Of a stretch of 64,000 nucleotides of DNA, positions 21,514 through 32,034 are shown piece by piece (positions within the stretch are counted from its first letter, which is position 1; every line of letters starts with the position of its first letter). Below the pieces are notes generated by a model. The model was not told the origin of the DNA. It ran no database searches and saw only the letters and a list, made by a program, of their open reading frames with translations. The position numbers were made by a program, and so were the translations under genes. The stretch comes from Moraxella haemolytica (GTDB lineage: Bacteria; Pseudomonadota; Gammaproteobacteria; Pseudomonadales; Moraxellaceae): positions 1,550,001 to 1,614,000 of the forward strand of contig NZ_CP089974.1 in NCBI RefSeq assembly GCF_030177935.1, written 5' to 3'.

Positions 21514-22890
21514 TTACCCACGCACCGCTTTTAGTGCTTCGCCCACCGACTTCTTAAAGCGTTTTACGACTTCTTCGCACTCTTCACGAGTGATGGTAAT
21601 TGGGCATAAAATACGCACCACCGTACCGCCACGACCGCCACGCTCCAAGAGCAGTTTATTGTTAAAGCACGCTTTTTGAATGGCTGCTGCAAGCTCGCCA
21701 TCGGCAGGATATGAGCCAATTTGGTCAGCAGGCTGACGCTCATCTACTATCTCAATACCGTTCATTAGCCCACGACCACGCACATTACCAATACAAGGAT
21801 ATTCTTGGGCAAGCTGATTGATCTCAGCACGCAAAAACTCACCTTGAATGCGTGAATTTTCGGTCAGATTATTGTTGCTAATCTCTTCTAGCACATTATA
21901 ACCTGCCGCCATTGCCAGCTGATTGCCACGGAAAGTACCTGTATGACCAGCAGGAGACCAAGCATCAAACTTCTTATTGATGGCAAGCACACAAAGTGGC
22001 AAGCCACCGCCAACCGCCTTACTCATCACCACCACATCAGGGATAATACCAGCGTGTTCAAAGGCAAACATCTTGCCAGAACGAGCAAAACCAGCTTGCA
22101 CTTCGTCCAAAATCAGCACAATATCATGTTTGGCAGTTACTTCACGAATTTTTTGTAGCCATTTGGTGGGAGCAACAACCACACCACCTTCACCTTGAAT
22201 CGCCTCTAGAATAACTGCAGCAGGTTTGACCACCCCACTTTCTACATCTTCAATGAAATTTTCAAAATAATAAGTCAAGGCATCAACACCCGCTTCGCCA
22301 CCAAGCCCCAAAGGACAACGATACTCATGCGGATAAGGCATAAACTGCACGCCTGCCATCAGATTGCCTACTTTTTCTTTGGCGGATAGGTTGCCTGTCA
22401 TCGCCAAAGAGCCATGCGTCATGCCATGATAGCCGCCAGAAAAGGCAATCACATTATCACGCCCTGTATAAGTCTTAGCAAGTTTAATGGCAGCTTCTGT
22501 ACCATCCGCCCCAGTCGGTCCACAAAATTGCAGTATAAAATCTTGCGGAAAGAAAGAGAGTAGCTTTTCGGTAAAAGCGTCCTTAATCGGTGTGGTAATA
22601 TCCAGCGTATGTAGTGGCAATCCACTATCTAGCACATCTTTGATGGCACTGATGGTGGCAGGGTGATTATGCCCAAGAGCCAAAGTACCAGCACCTGCTA
22701 GGCAGTCAAGGTATTCGTTGCCTTCAACATCAGTTACCCAGCAACCTTGTGCTTTGGCAATGGCTAGGGGGAGTTTACGAGGATAACTTCTAACATTTGA
22801 CTCCATTTGGTCTTGACGAGTCAGGTAGTAGTCGTTAGTTGCACCGTCTTTAGGGGTTACGGGGGCATGATTTACAGAATGAACGCTCAT
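21514..22890 (-). CDS. dat: Diaminobutyrate-2-oxoglutarate aminotransferase
   Basis: The 458-residue class III PLP aminotransferase makes L-2,4-diaminobutyrate from aspartate semialdehyde and glutamate. The PLP-binding Asp lies in [19 protein letters not shown] and the Schiff-base lysine in [18 protein letters not shown]. Start residues [20 protein letters not shown] match the diaminobutyrate class. Together with ddc it makes 1,3-diaminopropane, a polyamine needed for motility and envelope traits in Acinetobacter. It is separated from ddc by the type I restriction island and has its own terminator. A long leader with a small ORF precedes it. Confidence 0.93.
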   Translation of the reverse strand: MSVHSVNHAPVTPKDGATNDYYLTRQDQMESNVRSYPRKLPLAIAKAQGCWVTDVEGNEYLDCLAGAGTLALGHNHPATISAIKDVLDSGLPLHTLDITTPIKDAFTEKLLSFFPQDFILQFCGPTGADGTEAAIKLAKTYTGRDNVIAFSGGYHGMTHGSLAMTGNLSAKEKVGNLMAGVQFMPYPHEYRCPLGLGGEAGVDALTYYFENFIEDVESGVVKPAAVILEAIQGEGGVVVAPTKWLQKIREVTAKHDIVLILDEVQAGFARSGKMFAFEHAGIIPDVVVMSKAVGGGLPLCVLAINKKFDAWSPAGHTGTFRGNQLAMAAGYNVLEEISNNNLTENSRIQGEFLRAEINQLAQEYPCIGNVRGRGLMNGIEIVDERQPADQIGSYPADGELAAAIQKACFNNKLLLERGGRGGTVVRILCPITITREECEEVVKRFKKSVGEALKAVRG

Positions 22891-22991
22891 ATCGGATTAC
22901 CATCTCAGATAAGGGTTAAAAGAAAAACCTATGAATACAGCATCAAGCTCATCTAACATGGACAAAACTTCATGACCGCATTCCTAAACCC

Positions 22992-23024
22992 AAACCCAAT
23001 TTATTAATAATAAAATTTGGGTTT
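22992..23024 (-). promoter_or_regulatory. Hairpin at the end of the dat leader ORF
   Basis: AAACCCAA (22992-22999) and TTGGGTTT (23017-23024) form an 8-bp stem that encloses the stop codon of the 38-codon ORF. A ribosome reaching the stop would open it. No T-run follows, so any control would act on translation or Rho access rather than intrinsic termination. Confidence 0.35.
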
Positions 23025-23120
23025 AACAAGGTTTGGCGATGTTCGGCATGCATCTTCATGGCTTAACAAATCAAAAGTTGCACGCCAATTTTGCAAGAGT
23101 AATCGCTCCAGTTTCTCCAT
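23004..23120 (-). CDS. Possible 38-residue leader ORF upstream of dat
   Basis: An ATG at 23120 opens 38 codons to a TAA at 23004, 113 bases before dat. The peptide begins MEKLERLLLQNWRATFDLL and ends SPNLVKPKFYY. It has an amphipathic helical start, one Cys and a basic-aromatic tail, and looks protein-like rather than random. An in-frame TGA four codons upstream (after three sense codons) fixes the 5' limit. No purine-rich ribosome site precedes the ATG, which weakens the case. It may be a small independent protein or a leader peptide for dat. Confidence 0.4.
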   Translation of the reverse strand: MEKLERLLLQNWRATFDLLSHEDACRTSPNLVKPKFYY

Positions 23121-23305
23121 GGGGGCAAATCAAAGCGATTCAACCGCTTGCACGGCAATATTTTAAAAATGTGATGAATTTATCAAAATAAACCACTGTA
23201 AACTCATTAAATTTTAAAAAGTGGCAAATTATAACATACAGGGCAAATTTAACAAGTAAATTTTGTACGATTCTAATGCCAACTTAGCACCATCTTAAGG
23301 TAATT

Positions 23306-23336
23306 AAAAAACACCGCCAATCTTGACGGTGTTTTT
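23306..23336 (-). terminator. Rho-independent terminator after acnB
   Basis: The stem AAAAACACCG / CGGTGTTTTT lies 20 bases past the acnB stop and is followed by a T-run on the minus strand. Confidence 0.9.
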
Positions 23337-23355
23337 CTTTTAATCAGTCATCAGG

Positions 23356-25989
23356 TTAGGCAAGTTGTGCCACGCTGATTTTGTCTGATTTTTCGGTATA
23401 CTCATTCATCTGGTCAAAGTTTAGATAGTTATAAACTTCTGCTTCCATAGATTCTAGCTTACCTGCGTACGCCATGTATTCTTCAACGGTTGGCAATTTG
23501 CCTAGTACCGATGCCACAGAAGCAAGTTCAGCAGATGCTAGATATACATTCGCCCCTTGACCCAGACGGTTCGGGAAGTTACGAGTAGAAGTTGAAACAG
23601 CGGTGCAATTTGGTGCAATGCGAGCTTGGTTACCCATGCACAAAGAACAACCTGGCATTTCGGTTCTTGCCCCTGCTTGGGCGTAGGTATTATAGTAACC
23701 TTCGTCCATCAGTTGTTTCTCGTCCATCTTGGTTGGTGGTGCAATCCACAGACGAGTGGTTAGGCTGCCTGCTGGCACTTCTGACAACAACTTACCTGCA
23801 GCACGGAAATGTCCGATGTTAGTCATACACGAACCGATAAACACCTCATCAATCTTATCGCCAGCAACTTCTGATAGTAGCTTAGCATCATCAGGGTCGT
23901 TTGGACAGCATAAGATTGGCTCTTTGATGTCAGCTAGGTCAATCTCGTACACTTTGGTGTATTCAGCATCTGGATCAGCTTTTAATAGCGAAGGGTTATC
24001 TAGCCATTTTTGCATATTCTCAGCACGGCGAGCCAAAGTACGAGCATCACCATAACCTTCGCTAATCATCCATTTTAGCATGACGATATTAGAACGCAGA
24101 TATTCAGCGACTTTTTCTTCAGATACCGTGATGGCACAGCCTGCTGCCGAACGCTCAGCAGATGCATCAGACAGTTCAAATGCCTGCTCAACAGTCAAAT
24201 CATTTTCCATCTCAGTTAGGTCAATCTCTAGGATACGACCAGAGAAAATGTTTTTCTTGCCTTTTTTCTCAACGGTCAAATCACCCTCTTGAATGGCATA
24301 GTAAGGAATGGCGTGTACCAAATCACGCAAGGTAATGCCAGGTTGCATTTTGCCTTTGAATTTCACCAGTACAGACTCAGGCATATCAAGTGGCATCACA
24401 CCTGTGGCAGCAGCGAACGCCACCAAGCCAGAACCTGCTGGGAATGAAATACCAATCGGGAAACGAGTATGACTGTCACCACCAGTACCTACAGTATCAG
24501 GTAGTAGCATGCGGTTTAGCCACGAGTGAATCACGCCATCGCCTGGGCGTAAACTTACACCACCACGGTTCATGATAAAGTCAGGTAAGGTATGATGCGT
24601 AACAACATCAATCGGCTTCGGATAAGCAGCGGTATGGCAGAATGACTGCATGACTAGGTCGGACGAGAAGCCCAAACACGCCAAATCTTTTAGCTCATCA
24701 CGAGTCATCGGTCCTGTGGTATCTTGTGAACCAACGGTTGTCATCTTAGGTTCGCAGTAAGTGCCTGGACGGATGCCTTGACCTTCTGGCAGACCGCACG
24801 CACGACCGACCATTTTTTGAGCCAAAGTAAAGCCTTTGCCTGTATCAGCAGGTTGCTCTGGAATACGGAACAAGGTTGAAGACTCAAGACCTAACGCTTC
24901 ACGAGCCTTACTTGTCAAGTTACGACCGATGATTAGGTTAATACGACCACCTGCACGCACTTCATCTAGTAGCACAGGAGTTTTTAGCTTAGATTCAGCA
25001 ATCTGTGTGCCGTTTTTAAAGGCGGTCACAGTTGCAGTTGCATGATCAATCTTTAAGGTAACTTCATCACCCATGTTCATATCAGCAACATCAATCTCAA
25101 CAGGCAACGCTCCAGCATCTTCCATGGTATTAAAGAAAATCGGTGCGATTTTACCACCTAAGCATACACCGCCGTCTTTTTTGTTAGGAATATAAGGAAT
25201 CTCATCACCAAAGAACCATAATACAGAGTTAGTTGCTGATTTACGGCTAGAGCCAGTACCCACAACATCGCCCACATAGGCAATAGGATTACCACGAGCA
25301 ATCAGCTCTTTGATTTGGCTTAGCGGTCCTACTTCACCATTTTTTTCTGGGTTGATACCATCTCTGGCATTTTTTAGCATGGCGTTAGCGTGTAGTGGAA
25401 TGTCAGGGCGACTCCACGCATCTTGGGCAGGAGATAGGTCGTCTGTGTTGGTTTCGCCAGTTACTTTAAATACAGTAATGGTCATCTCGCTAGGCACATC
25501 AGGACGACTAGTGAACCACTCAGCCTCCGCCCATGATTGTAGTACAGCTTTAGCATTAGCATTACCTGCTTTGGCTTTTTCTTCTACATCGTGGAACGCA
25601 TCAAATACCAACAGCGTCTTTTTAAGTGCTTCTGCTGCCAGCCCGCCAAGCTCAGCATGATCAAGTAGCTCAACAAGTGGTGCAACATTATAACCACCAA
25701 GCATCGTACCTAGCAGATATACCGCACGCTCTTTGCTGACAAGTGGAGAAGTTGCTTCGCCTTTAACAATGGCATTTAAAAAAGCAGCTTTCACATAGGC
25801 AGCTTGGTCAACCCCTGCTGGCACACGGTTTTCAAGTAAATTCACCAAGTAGTCTTCTTCACCCGCTGGCGGATTTTTTAGAAGTTCTACCAAATCAGCA
25901 GTTTGGGCATCGGTCAATGGCTGTGGTGGTACGCCTAAGGCTTCACGCTCAGCAACGTGGGCTCTGTATTCGGCTAACATATTGGACAT
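23356..25989 (-). CDS. acnB: Aconitate hydratase B
   Basis: The 877-residue AcnB interconverts citrate and isocitrate in the TCA cycle using a [4Fe-4S] cluster. The N-terminal HEAT-like domain (residues 1-160, MLAEYRAHVAEREALGVPP) is the hallmark of AcnB over AcnA. The swivel domain follows with DVVGTGSSRKSATNSVLWF. Cluster cysteines are in FIGSCMTNIGHFRAAGK and PGCSLCMGNQARIAP near the C-terminus. Length fits the family (about 865). It forms a single-gene unit with its own terminator. Icd, the next TCA enzyme, is elsewhere in the window. Confidence 0.98.
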   Translation of the reverse strand: MSNMLAEYRAHVAEREALGVPPQPLTDAQTADLVELLKNPPAGEEDYLVNLLENRVPAGVDQAAYVKAAFLNAIVKGEATSPLVSKERAVYLLGTMLGGYNVAPLVELLDHAELGGLAAEALKKTLLVFDAFHDVEEKAKAGNANAKAVLQSWAEAEWFTSRPDVPSEMTITVFKVTGETNTDDLSPAQDAWSRPDIPLHANAMLKNARDGINPEKNGEVGPLSQIKELIARGNPIAYVGDVVGTGSSRKSATNSVLWFFGDEIPYIPNKKDGGVCLGGKIAPIFFNTMEDAGALPVEIDVADMNMGDEVTLKIDHATATVTAFKNGTQIAESKLKTPVLLDEVRAGGRINLIIGRNLTSKAREALGLESSTLFRIPEQPADTGKGFTLAQKMVGRACGLPEGQGIRPGTYCEPKMTTVGSQDTTGPMTRDELKDLACLGFSSDLVMQSFCHTAAYPKPIDVVTHHTLPDFIMNRGGVSLRPGDGVIHSWLNRMLLPDTVGTGGDSHTRFPIGISFPAGSGLVAFAAATGVMPLDMPESVLVKFKGKMQPGITLRDLVHAIPYYAIQEGDLTVEKKGKKNIFSGRILEIDLTEMENDLTVEQAFELSDASAERSAAGCAITVSEEKVAEYLRSNIVMLKWMISEGYGDARTLARRAENMQKWLDNPSLLKADPDAEYTKVYEIDLADIKEPILCCPNDPDDAKLLSEVAGDKIDEVFIGSCMTNIGHFRAAGKLLSEVPAGSLTTRLWIAPPTKMDEKQLMDEGYYNTYAQAGARTEMPGCSLCMGNQARIAPNCTAVSTSTRNFPNRLGQGANVYLASAELASVASVLGKLPTVEEYMAYAGKLESMEAEVYNYLNFDQMNEYTEKSDKISVAQLA

Positions 25990-26156
25990 AACAAGTTCCT
26001 TAGGTTATTGTTGTAAAAACGGTGCGTTGAGTGCTTTGTGTCGCCACAAAAGTGCCTACACCAAAGAAAAAAGAAACTAAGCTATCATACCGCAAATTTA
26101 TCAAAGTTTCAAAAGGTTATAGTAAGATAGTCAATATTTATTTTAAAAATACCAAA

Positions 26157-26184
26157 AAATCCGCCCAGTAAATTGAGCGGATTT
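26157..26184 (-). terminator. Rho-independent terminator after the symporter gene
   Basis: The stem AAATCCGC / GCGGATTT is followed on the minus strand by a T-run, 14 bases past the symporter stop. Confidence 0.85.
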
Positions 26185-26197
26185 GTCAATGATTTGG

Positions 26198-27475
26198 TTA
26201 AGATTTCCACACCGTCTCATCTAGTGTTTTTTCTTGTTTGGCAACAACGGCTGTACCTGCGATATCGCCCACCACATTCATTGAAGTACGCCCCATATCC
26301 AAGATGGCATCAATACCCAAAATCATGCCGTAAGCAATCGCCACTACAGAGTCAGCTTCAACAGGTAGTCCAATAGACTCAAGCACCATCAACAGCATAA
26401 TCGCTCCGGCTCCAGGCACGCCTGCCGTACCTATAGCACCCAATACCGTCGTTAAGGTTACAGTAATCATCTGATCGACAGTCAAAGGCATGCCCACTGC
26501 GTTGGCGATAAAAATCGCACACACGCCAAGATATACAGTTGTGCCGTCCATATTCATCGTTGAGCCGACTGGCAAAGCAAAGCTATACACTGACTTTGGC
26601 ACGCCCATGGATTGAGCAGTCTGGATAGAGACAGGCAAAGTCGCTCCAGATGAACGAGTAACAAAAGCGGTAATCAAGGCAGGGCGAACCTTGTTTAAAA
26701 AAATCATTGGCGATAATTTAAACATCGCACAAATCACGCAGTACACCAACACGACTTGTAGCAAAAGCCCTAAATAAACCGAAACAGTAACACTTGCTAA
26801 AGAACCAAAAGCCACCGCGCCATTTTTGGCAAATACCCCAAAAATCAAAGCGAACACACCAATTGGTGCATATTGCATTACCCAGCCGACAATCTTAAAC
26901 ATCGCTTGGCTAACACCATCTACAAAATAATACACCGTATCCGAACTTTTTTTGATTTGTTCATCATGGCTATCACGCCCAAAGGCAAGAGCAATACCAA
27001 ACGCCAAGCAAAAAAAGATCATCGGTAGCACTTGACCGCCAGAAATTGCACCAATAGGGTTAGTGGGAATGATGTCAAGTAGGATTTGAATGACAGTTGG
27101 GGCTTGAGCCGCTTTACCTTCAGCGGCAGCATCAGCAATTAAATTAAGTCCACTACCTGGTTTGATTAAAGCACCAATGCCAAGTCCGATGATGATGGCA
27201 AAAATAGAAGTGATGGTATAATAAATCAAAGTTTTAGCACCAATGCGTCCAAGCTGAGCTGGGGTGATGGAGCTTGCACCAACAATGAGCGTGCTAGCAA
27301 TGACAGGCACAACAATCATTTTTAGTAGTCGCACAAAAATCTCGCCAAGCGGGGCAAGCACCGCCATCACACTCGGCGAATTACCGATAATCAATCCGCC
27401 TACTGCCCCTAGAATAAGTGCCAATAAAATGCGAATCAGCAGATTGGATTTAAAATATAATTTTAAAATAGACAT
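26198..27475 (-). CDS. Dicarboxylate/amino acid:cation symporter (DAACS family)
   Basis: The 425-residue inner-membrane protein has eight hydrophobic segments and two re-entrant loops. The transport signature NMDGTTVYLGVCAIFIANAV near residue 285 and the serine-rich loop SSGATLPVSIQ mark the glutamate/aspartate/serine symporter family. It likely imports an acidic or small neutral amino acid with Na+ or H+. The SstT, GltP and TcyP subgroups cannot be separated by eye. It is a single-gene unit, and the racemase gene upstream hints at amino acid use. Confidence 0.9.
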   Translation of the reverse strand: MSILKLYFKSNLLIRILLALILGAVGGLIIGNSPSVMAVLAPLGEIFVRLLKMIVVPVIASTLIVGASSITPAQLGRIGAKTLIYYTITSIFAIIIGLGIGALIKPGSGLNLIADAAAEGKAAQAPTVIQILLDIIPTNPIGAISGGQVLPMIFFCLAFGIALAFGRDSHDEQIKKSSDTVYYFVDGVSQAMFKIVGWVMQYAPIGVFALIFGVFAKNGAVAFGSLASVTVSVYLGLLLQVVLVYCVICAMFKLSPMIFLNKVRPALITAFVTRSSGATLPVSIQTAQSMGVPKSVYSFALPVGSTMNMDGTTVYLGVCAIFIANAVGMPLTVDQMITVTLTTVLGAIGTAGVPGAGAIMLLMVLESIGLPVEADSVVAIAYGMILGIDAILDMGRTSMNVVGDIAGTAVVAKQEKTLDETVWKS

Positions 27476-27679
27476 CGCACACCCTTGCTATTTTGTCATG
27501 AGAAAAATAAAACAAGCCACCGTGTTTATATCACAAACAATGGCTTAAAATTGATTTACTGACCTATTAAGTAAGGCTGTTCACAAAAACAAACTTCCAT
27601 TTGATGGCAAAAAGCCCCATCACAACATTTTAAGAAAGCTTATTAATTAAGTCAATAGGCATATCAATATTTTTAATAA

Positions 27680-28396
27680 TTAACCGTTCGCTTGAGCAAT
27701 CGCCTCACGATACCAAGCAATCGCCCTATCCACCAATACCTGCGTGGCATCAATATAGGCATTAGGATTGGCTTTTGCGTCATTGGCTAAAATAAGTGGC
27801 ACTTCGGTACAACCCATAATCAACGCACTCGCCCCTTTATCAAACAGTTTGTCCTGCTCAGATTGCATCAAGGTAGTCGCCTCATCAATTCGCCCTGCCT
27901 TATAATCATAAATGCTTTGCATGACAAGCGTGTTGTCTTCTGGGGCGATGTAGTTAAGATTAGCTTCTTGTATTTTGTGTTTATATAGATTGGTTGCCAA
28001 AGTGGCGTTGGTTGCCAAAATACCAATATTCGTATGTCCACTTTGTTTGGCGTACGCCACCGCTACATCAATCATAGACAGCATGGTGATGTGCGAAAAA
28101 TCAGCCTGAAGTCGATCAAACCAATAATGAGCAGTGTTGCACGCAATGACCATGCAGTCCGCCCCCGCCTTGACGAGATTATGCGTATATTCATACAAAT
28201 AAGGATAAGGGTCAGCCCCATCACTAAGGAGATAGGCGGATCGGTCAGGTATATCAGGTATGGATGAGATGATGAGCGGAATGTGCGTTTGGTCGCTTGT
28301 GGCGTGAGCAGACTTAATGAATTTTAAAAACATATCGGCACTTGCCATCGGTCCCATGCCACCCAAGATACCGATAGTGGGTTTTTTGTTTGACAC
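27680..28396 (-). CDS. Aspartate/glutamate racemase family protein
   Basis: The 238-residue product belongs to the cofactor-free Asp/Glu racemase fold. Both catalytic cysteines are visible, in MVIACNTAHYWFDRL near residue 84 and LIMGCTEVPLIL near residue 195. The start GILGGMGPMASADMFLKFI is typical of the broad-specificity (YgeA-like) group rather than MurI. It would interconvert L- and D-amino acids. It is divergent from the TSUP gene and upstream of the symporter on the same strand, with a 200-bp gap. Confidence 0.88.
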   Translation of the reverse strand: MSNKKPTIGILGGMGPMASADMFLKFIKSAHATSDQTHIPLIISSIPDIPDRSAYLLSDGADPYPYLYEYTHNLVKAGADCMVIACNTAHYWFDRLQADFSHITMLSMIDVAVAYAKQSGHTNIGILATNATLATNLYKHKIQEANLNYIAPEDNTLVMQSIYDYKAGRIDEATTLMQSEQDKLFDKGASALIMGCTEVPLILANDAKANPNAYIDATQVLVDRAIAWYREAIAQANG

Positions 28397-28527
28397 TGAA
28401 TTTTCCTTCTAATTTAAAAAGAATTATTTTAGCAAATTTTAGCAACCAGTTTAAAAGTTTTTCATTTATCTACTGCTTGTTTTTTAGTACAATACGGGCA
28501 ACTTTTTTGGCATTCATACATCAGCAT

Positions 28528-29277
28528 ATGGAACTAACCTTTGAGCTTTTAGGCATTTTATTTTTTGTGGCGATACTTGCAGGTTTTGTGGACGCTGTGG
28601 CAGGCGGAGGCGGACTGTTGACCATTCCTGCCCTACTGCTAACAGGCATGAACCCTGTCGCCGCTCTTGCCACCAACAAATTGCAAGGCTCGGCAGGCTC
28701 ATTGTCAGCAAGCCTAGCAATGATAAAAAAGGGAGTTACCCACCCCAAATACATCAAAACCGCTCTCATTCTTGCTTTTGTTGGCTCAGCGATTGGAGCG
28801 GTTTTGGTACAGCTATCGCCACCAGAATTTTTAAAAATCGCCATTCCTGTGGTCGTTGGGATAATGGGACTTTACACACTATTTTCACCCAATTTGGGTG
28901 CCATAAAACAAAAAGCCAAAATCTCACACAATGCTTGGCAAAAAGGGATTGTGCCTATCGTTGGGTTTTATGATGGCTATTTTGGACCAGGTACAGGAAC
29001 ATTTTTTTCACTCTCTGGCGTGGTTGGTCGAGGCATGGACTTGGTAACAGCAACAGGCAATGCCAAACTGCTCAACTTTGCCACCAATATTGCAAGTCTC
29101 ATCTTTTTTATCATTGGCGGTCAGGTGGTCTGGCTGGTTGGTACAGTGATGATTGTCGGACAAGTCATTGGTGCAGTATTGGGAGCTAATATGGTCGTCA
29201 AAGGCGGAGCAAAATACATTCGCCCAATGATTGTGCTAATGTGTTTTTGTATGGTCGCAAGATATGTGTTTTGGTAA
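28528..29277 (+). CDS. TauE/SafE (TSUP) family membrane protein
   Basis: With the ATG at 28528 the product has 249 residues and about eight membrane spans. An upstream in-frame start at 28390 would overlap the racemase start and add a non-typical N-terminus, so it is rejected. The two family repeats are visible: AGFVDAVAGGGGLLTIPALL near residue 15 and VGFYDGYFGPGTGTFFSL near residue 150. TSUP proteins export or import organosulfur compounds or small organic anions. The substrate here is unknown. Confidence 0.88.
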   Translation: MELTFELLGILFFVAILAGFVDAVAGGGGLLTIPALLLTGMNPVAALATNKLQGSAGSLSASLAMIKKGVTHPKYIKTALILAFVGSAIGAVLVQLSPPEFLKIAIPVVVGIMGLYTLFSPNLGAIKQKAKISHNAWQKGIVPIVGFYDGYFGPGTGTFFSLSGVVGRGMDLVTATGNAKLLNFATNIASLIFFIIGGQVVWLVGTVMIVGQVIGAVLGANMVVKGGAKYIRPMIVLMCFCMVARYVFW

Positions 29278-29650
29278 AGATTTTAATCACAAATTACCTT
29301 TAATGGGCAACCCATCAGAACCAAGCTCACTTAACGCTTAGTTTTTATGTTATTATTTTTAAAGTTTCACTGTTATGGCATTTACTTTTGTGTTGATACA
29401 TTCTAGCAATTACCACCACCATAAAAACTCAAAATAGCTTAAATCATGCTTTTTATCCAATCAACAGTCAATCTGTTATGGTAATCATGGCACATTTACT
29501 CATCGGACTATCTAGTCTAGCCACAAGATGTTTTTGATTAAAATTCTAAGCATGGCAGTTTTTTTATCAAGATGATCGCTTTTTATATAAAAATAGCGTA
29601 AAATTGGTCTAATTTTTTCTTTCTTTTATTTAATTTTTAAAGTATCACTT
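29278..29650 (+). other. 373-bp gap upstream of lipA
   Basis: This very AT-rich gap has no convincing ORF. An imperfect palindrome at 29577-29598 (CGCT...AGCG around ATATA) lies about 55 bases before lipA and probably overlaps its promoter. I see no other structure. Confidence 0.5.
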
Positions 29651-30715
29651 ATGTCTGTCCAAACCCACACCCCAAGCCCTAAGCCTGCTCCAAAAAAAGC
29701 CGTTCAAGGCGAAAAATTGCGTGGCTATGACAAAGTGGCTCGTATCCCCATTAAGGTTATTCCAAACTTAGAAACCCCAAAAAAGCCTGATTGGATTCGT
29801 GTCAAATTATCTAGCCCTGCCGAAGTTGAACGCATTAAAAGCACACTCCGCCAGCAAAAACTCTATACAGTCTGTGAAGAAGCTGCCTGCCCCAACCTAC
29901 CCCAATGTTTTGGCGATGGCACAGCCACCTTTATGATTATGGGCGATATTTGCACCCGCCGTTGTCCGTTTTGCGAAGTGGCACATGGCAGACCCAATCC
30001 GCTTGACACAGACGAGCCACGCCATACTGCCGAGACCATTTTGGGGCTTGGGCTAAAATATGCCGTCATCACTAGCGTGGATAGAGACGACCTAAAAGAC
30101 GGTGGTGCAGGACACTTTGCTGAGGTTATCAACGAAAGCCGTGCTTTATCGCCCAGCTGCTTGATTGAAATTTTGGTACCTGATTTTCGTGGACGAGAGC
30201 AACTGGCATTGGATATTTTAAGCCAAACCGCTCCTGATGTTTTCAACCACAACATTGAAACCGTGCCACGCCTATACAAGGCGTTTCGACCAGGTTCAGA
30301 TTATGAGCATTCGTTAAAGCTATTAAAAGAATACAAAGCACGCCGTCCAGACATTGCTACCAAATGCGGATTTATGGTAGGGCTTGGCGAGAGTGAAGAA
30401 GAAGTTTATCGCTTGCTTGACGACCTAAAAGCACACGATGTGGACATCATCACCATTGGGCAATATCTTGCTCCAAGTAAAAATCACGCCCCTGTGGATA
30501 GATATGTACACCCTGATGAATTTGCTAGATATACCGAATATGGCAAAAAGTTAGGCTTTTTTAACATTTGGGCGAACCCAATGGTGCGTTCAAGTTATTT
30601 TGCTGACCGCCAATATTATGGCGAGCCTTGCCCACCACCTGTGCGTTCAGCCAAAGCACTTGCCGAAGAGAAACTGGCAAAAGCCGAAAAAGGCGAAAAA
30701 ACTGGGTGTTTTTAA
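29651..30715 (+). CDS. lipA: Lipoyl synthase
   Basis: The 354-residue radical-SAM enzyme inserts two sulfurs into protein-bound octanoate. The auxiliary cluster cysteines lie in [13 protein letters not shown] near residue 75, and the radical-SAM cluster lies in CTRRCPFC near residue 100. The C-terminus keeps the conserved serine in [12 protein letters not shown]. The first 30 residues are a loose Pro/Lys-rich extension. LipB is not nearby, so the lipB-lipA pair is split in this genome. Confidence 0.97.
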   Translation: MSVQTHTPSPKPAPKKAVQGEKLRGYDKVARIPIKVIPNLETPKKPDWIRVKLSSPAEVERIKSTLRQQKLYTVCEEAACPNLPQCFGDGTATFMIMGDICTRRCPFCEVAHGRPNPLDTDEPRHTAETILGLGLKYAVITSVDRDDLKDGGAGHFAEVINESRALSPSCLIEILVPDFRGREQLALDILSQTAPDVFNHNIETVPRLYKAFRPGSDYEHSLKLLKEYKARRPDIATKCGFMVGLGESEEEVYRLLDDLKAHDVDIITIGQYLAPSKNHAPVDRYVHPDEFARYTEYGKKLGFFNIWANPMVRSSYFADRQYYGEPCPPPVRSAKALAEEKLAKAEKGEKTGCF

Positions 30716-30993
30716 CACAACACAAACATTTAGGGCGAGTTTATCGTCCTATTTTGTCAGTTGATTTTCCAAAAACTGTCAGTCTTGTATTGTGCCAAAG
30801 CGATGGCTGGTTGATGCACTATTTTAAACCATTGATTCTCAAAACTGGCGAACTGCCATATCTTAGCCAAGTTATACCGACTTACTTTTGGCGGATTGAC
30901 ACAAACCACCTTAAAGATAGTAACAACTTTTTGGCGACAATACTGATCATATCGCACGACAGGCAGTATATAGTTAAATACAGAACAGATATC

Positions 30994-31917
30994 ATGACTC
31001 AAACCATTCTCTCATCAAACGGCATTCACCGCCTACACCACACTTTTTTTATGCCAAAAGGCGACATCAAGGCAAGCCTACTTATTGTACACGGCATGAG
31101 TGAACATAGCGGACGCTATGCCGATTTTGCTAGGTTTCTTGCCAATCATGGTATCTTGGTTGCCACTTATGATCAGCTTGGGCATGGACGGACGGTCAAA
31201 GACAAGTACGAACTTGGCTTTATCGATGAAAAACACCCCGTCCAAGCCCTATGTAAAGATGTTGTTATTATGGCGGATAAATTAAAAGATAAAGCCTGCA
31301 CCCTAACTGACCGCCCCATTCCTCACTACATCATGGGGCATTCAATGGGGTCGTTCATTGTACGAACGGTACTAACCCATCACGCCACAAGTTTTCATGG
31401 AGCGATACTCATGGGGACAGGCAATAGTTTTGGGCTGATGAACCGCCTTGCTCTAACCACGCTTGGGGTAATCCACTACCTAAACCCCAAAAAAACCAAT
31501 AGGTATTTTGCCATGCTTTTAAATGACTACCTGCTATCACAAATCCGCTATCCGATATCTGTCTCACCCTTTGCATGGCTATCTGAAAATACCGATAACA
31601 TCAAAGCCTTTGAAGTCGATCCTTTGTGCGGTTTTGCGTTTAGCAACAATGGTTTTATCGCTCTACAAACTCTCATCAAAAAAGCCACATCACCCACATG
31701 GTACGCCCACACCCCCAAAAACTTTCGCATTTTGCTCGTCAGTGGCAAAGATGACCCTGTGGGGCGTATGGGGCAAGACATCGATGAAATTTTTGATGAA
31801 TTGGTGCGTTCAGATAAGAATACGCAAGCTCGACTATATCCTAACATGAGACATGAACCACTGCACGAAACCGCCAAAAATAAAGTGTATCAAGACATTT
31901 TGCACTGGTTAATATAA
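30994..31917 (+). CDS. Alpha/beta-hydrolase, monoacylglycerol-lipase-like
   Basis: With the ATG at 30994 the product has 307 residues. An in-frame extension back to 30628 overlaps lipA and is rejected. The oxyanion loop LLIVHGMSEHSGRYADFA, the nucleophile elbow GHSMGSF near residue 118 and the late His in PNMRHEPLHET fit the serine hydrolase_4 group (PldB/monoglyceride lipase). It probably hydrolyses monoacylglycerols or lysophospholipids. No signal peptide is visible, so it acts in the cytoplasm. The gap after lipA has a possible promoter (TTGACA 30896-30901, TAGTAA 30918-30923). Confidence 0.85.
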   Translation: MTQTILSSNGIHRLHHTFFMPKGDIKASLLIVHGMSEHSGRYADFARFLANHGILVATYDQLGHGRTVKDKYELGFIDEKHPVQALCKDVVIMADKLKDKACTLTDRPIPHYIMGHSMGSFIVRTVLTHHATSFHGAILMGTGNSFGLMNRLALTTLGVIHYLNPKKTNRYFAMLLNDYLLSQIRYPISVSPFAWLSENTDNIKAFEVDPLCGFAFSNNGFIALQTLIKKATSPTWYAHTPKNFRILLVSGKDDPVGRMGQDIDEIFDELVRSDKNTQARLYPNMRHEPLHETAKNKVYQDILHWLI

Positions 31918-32034
31918 CACGATAAACAAAAGCCATGATTGATAAAACTTATTGAAAACTTATGATAATGAGTAAGAAGTTGTGGTAAAATAATCTAACA
32001 TCATTTGATTAACTCTTTTTTTATAGGAATTTTT

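Larger units (their letters stand above)
22891..23355 (-). other. 465-bp gap upstream of dat
   Basis: This gap lies between acnB and dat, both on the minus strand. It holds the acnB terminator (23306-23336), a 38-codon ORF (23004-23120), a hairpin at the end of that ORF (arms 22992-22999 and 23017-23024) and, presumably, the dat promoter. I recognise no known riboswitch. Confidence 0.6.

Noticed and set aside
30628-30993. N-terminal extension of the lipase into lipA
   Set aside because: It overlaps lipA, shows no family similarity and lacks a ribosome site; the ATG at 30994 gives the normal length.
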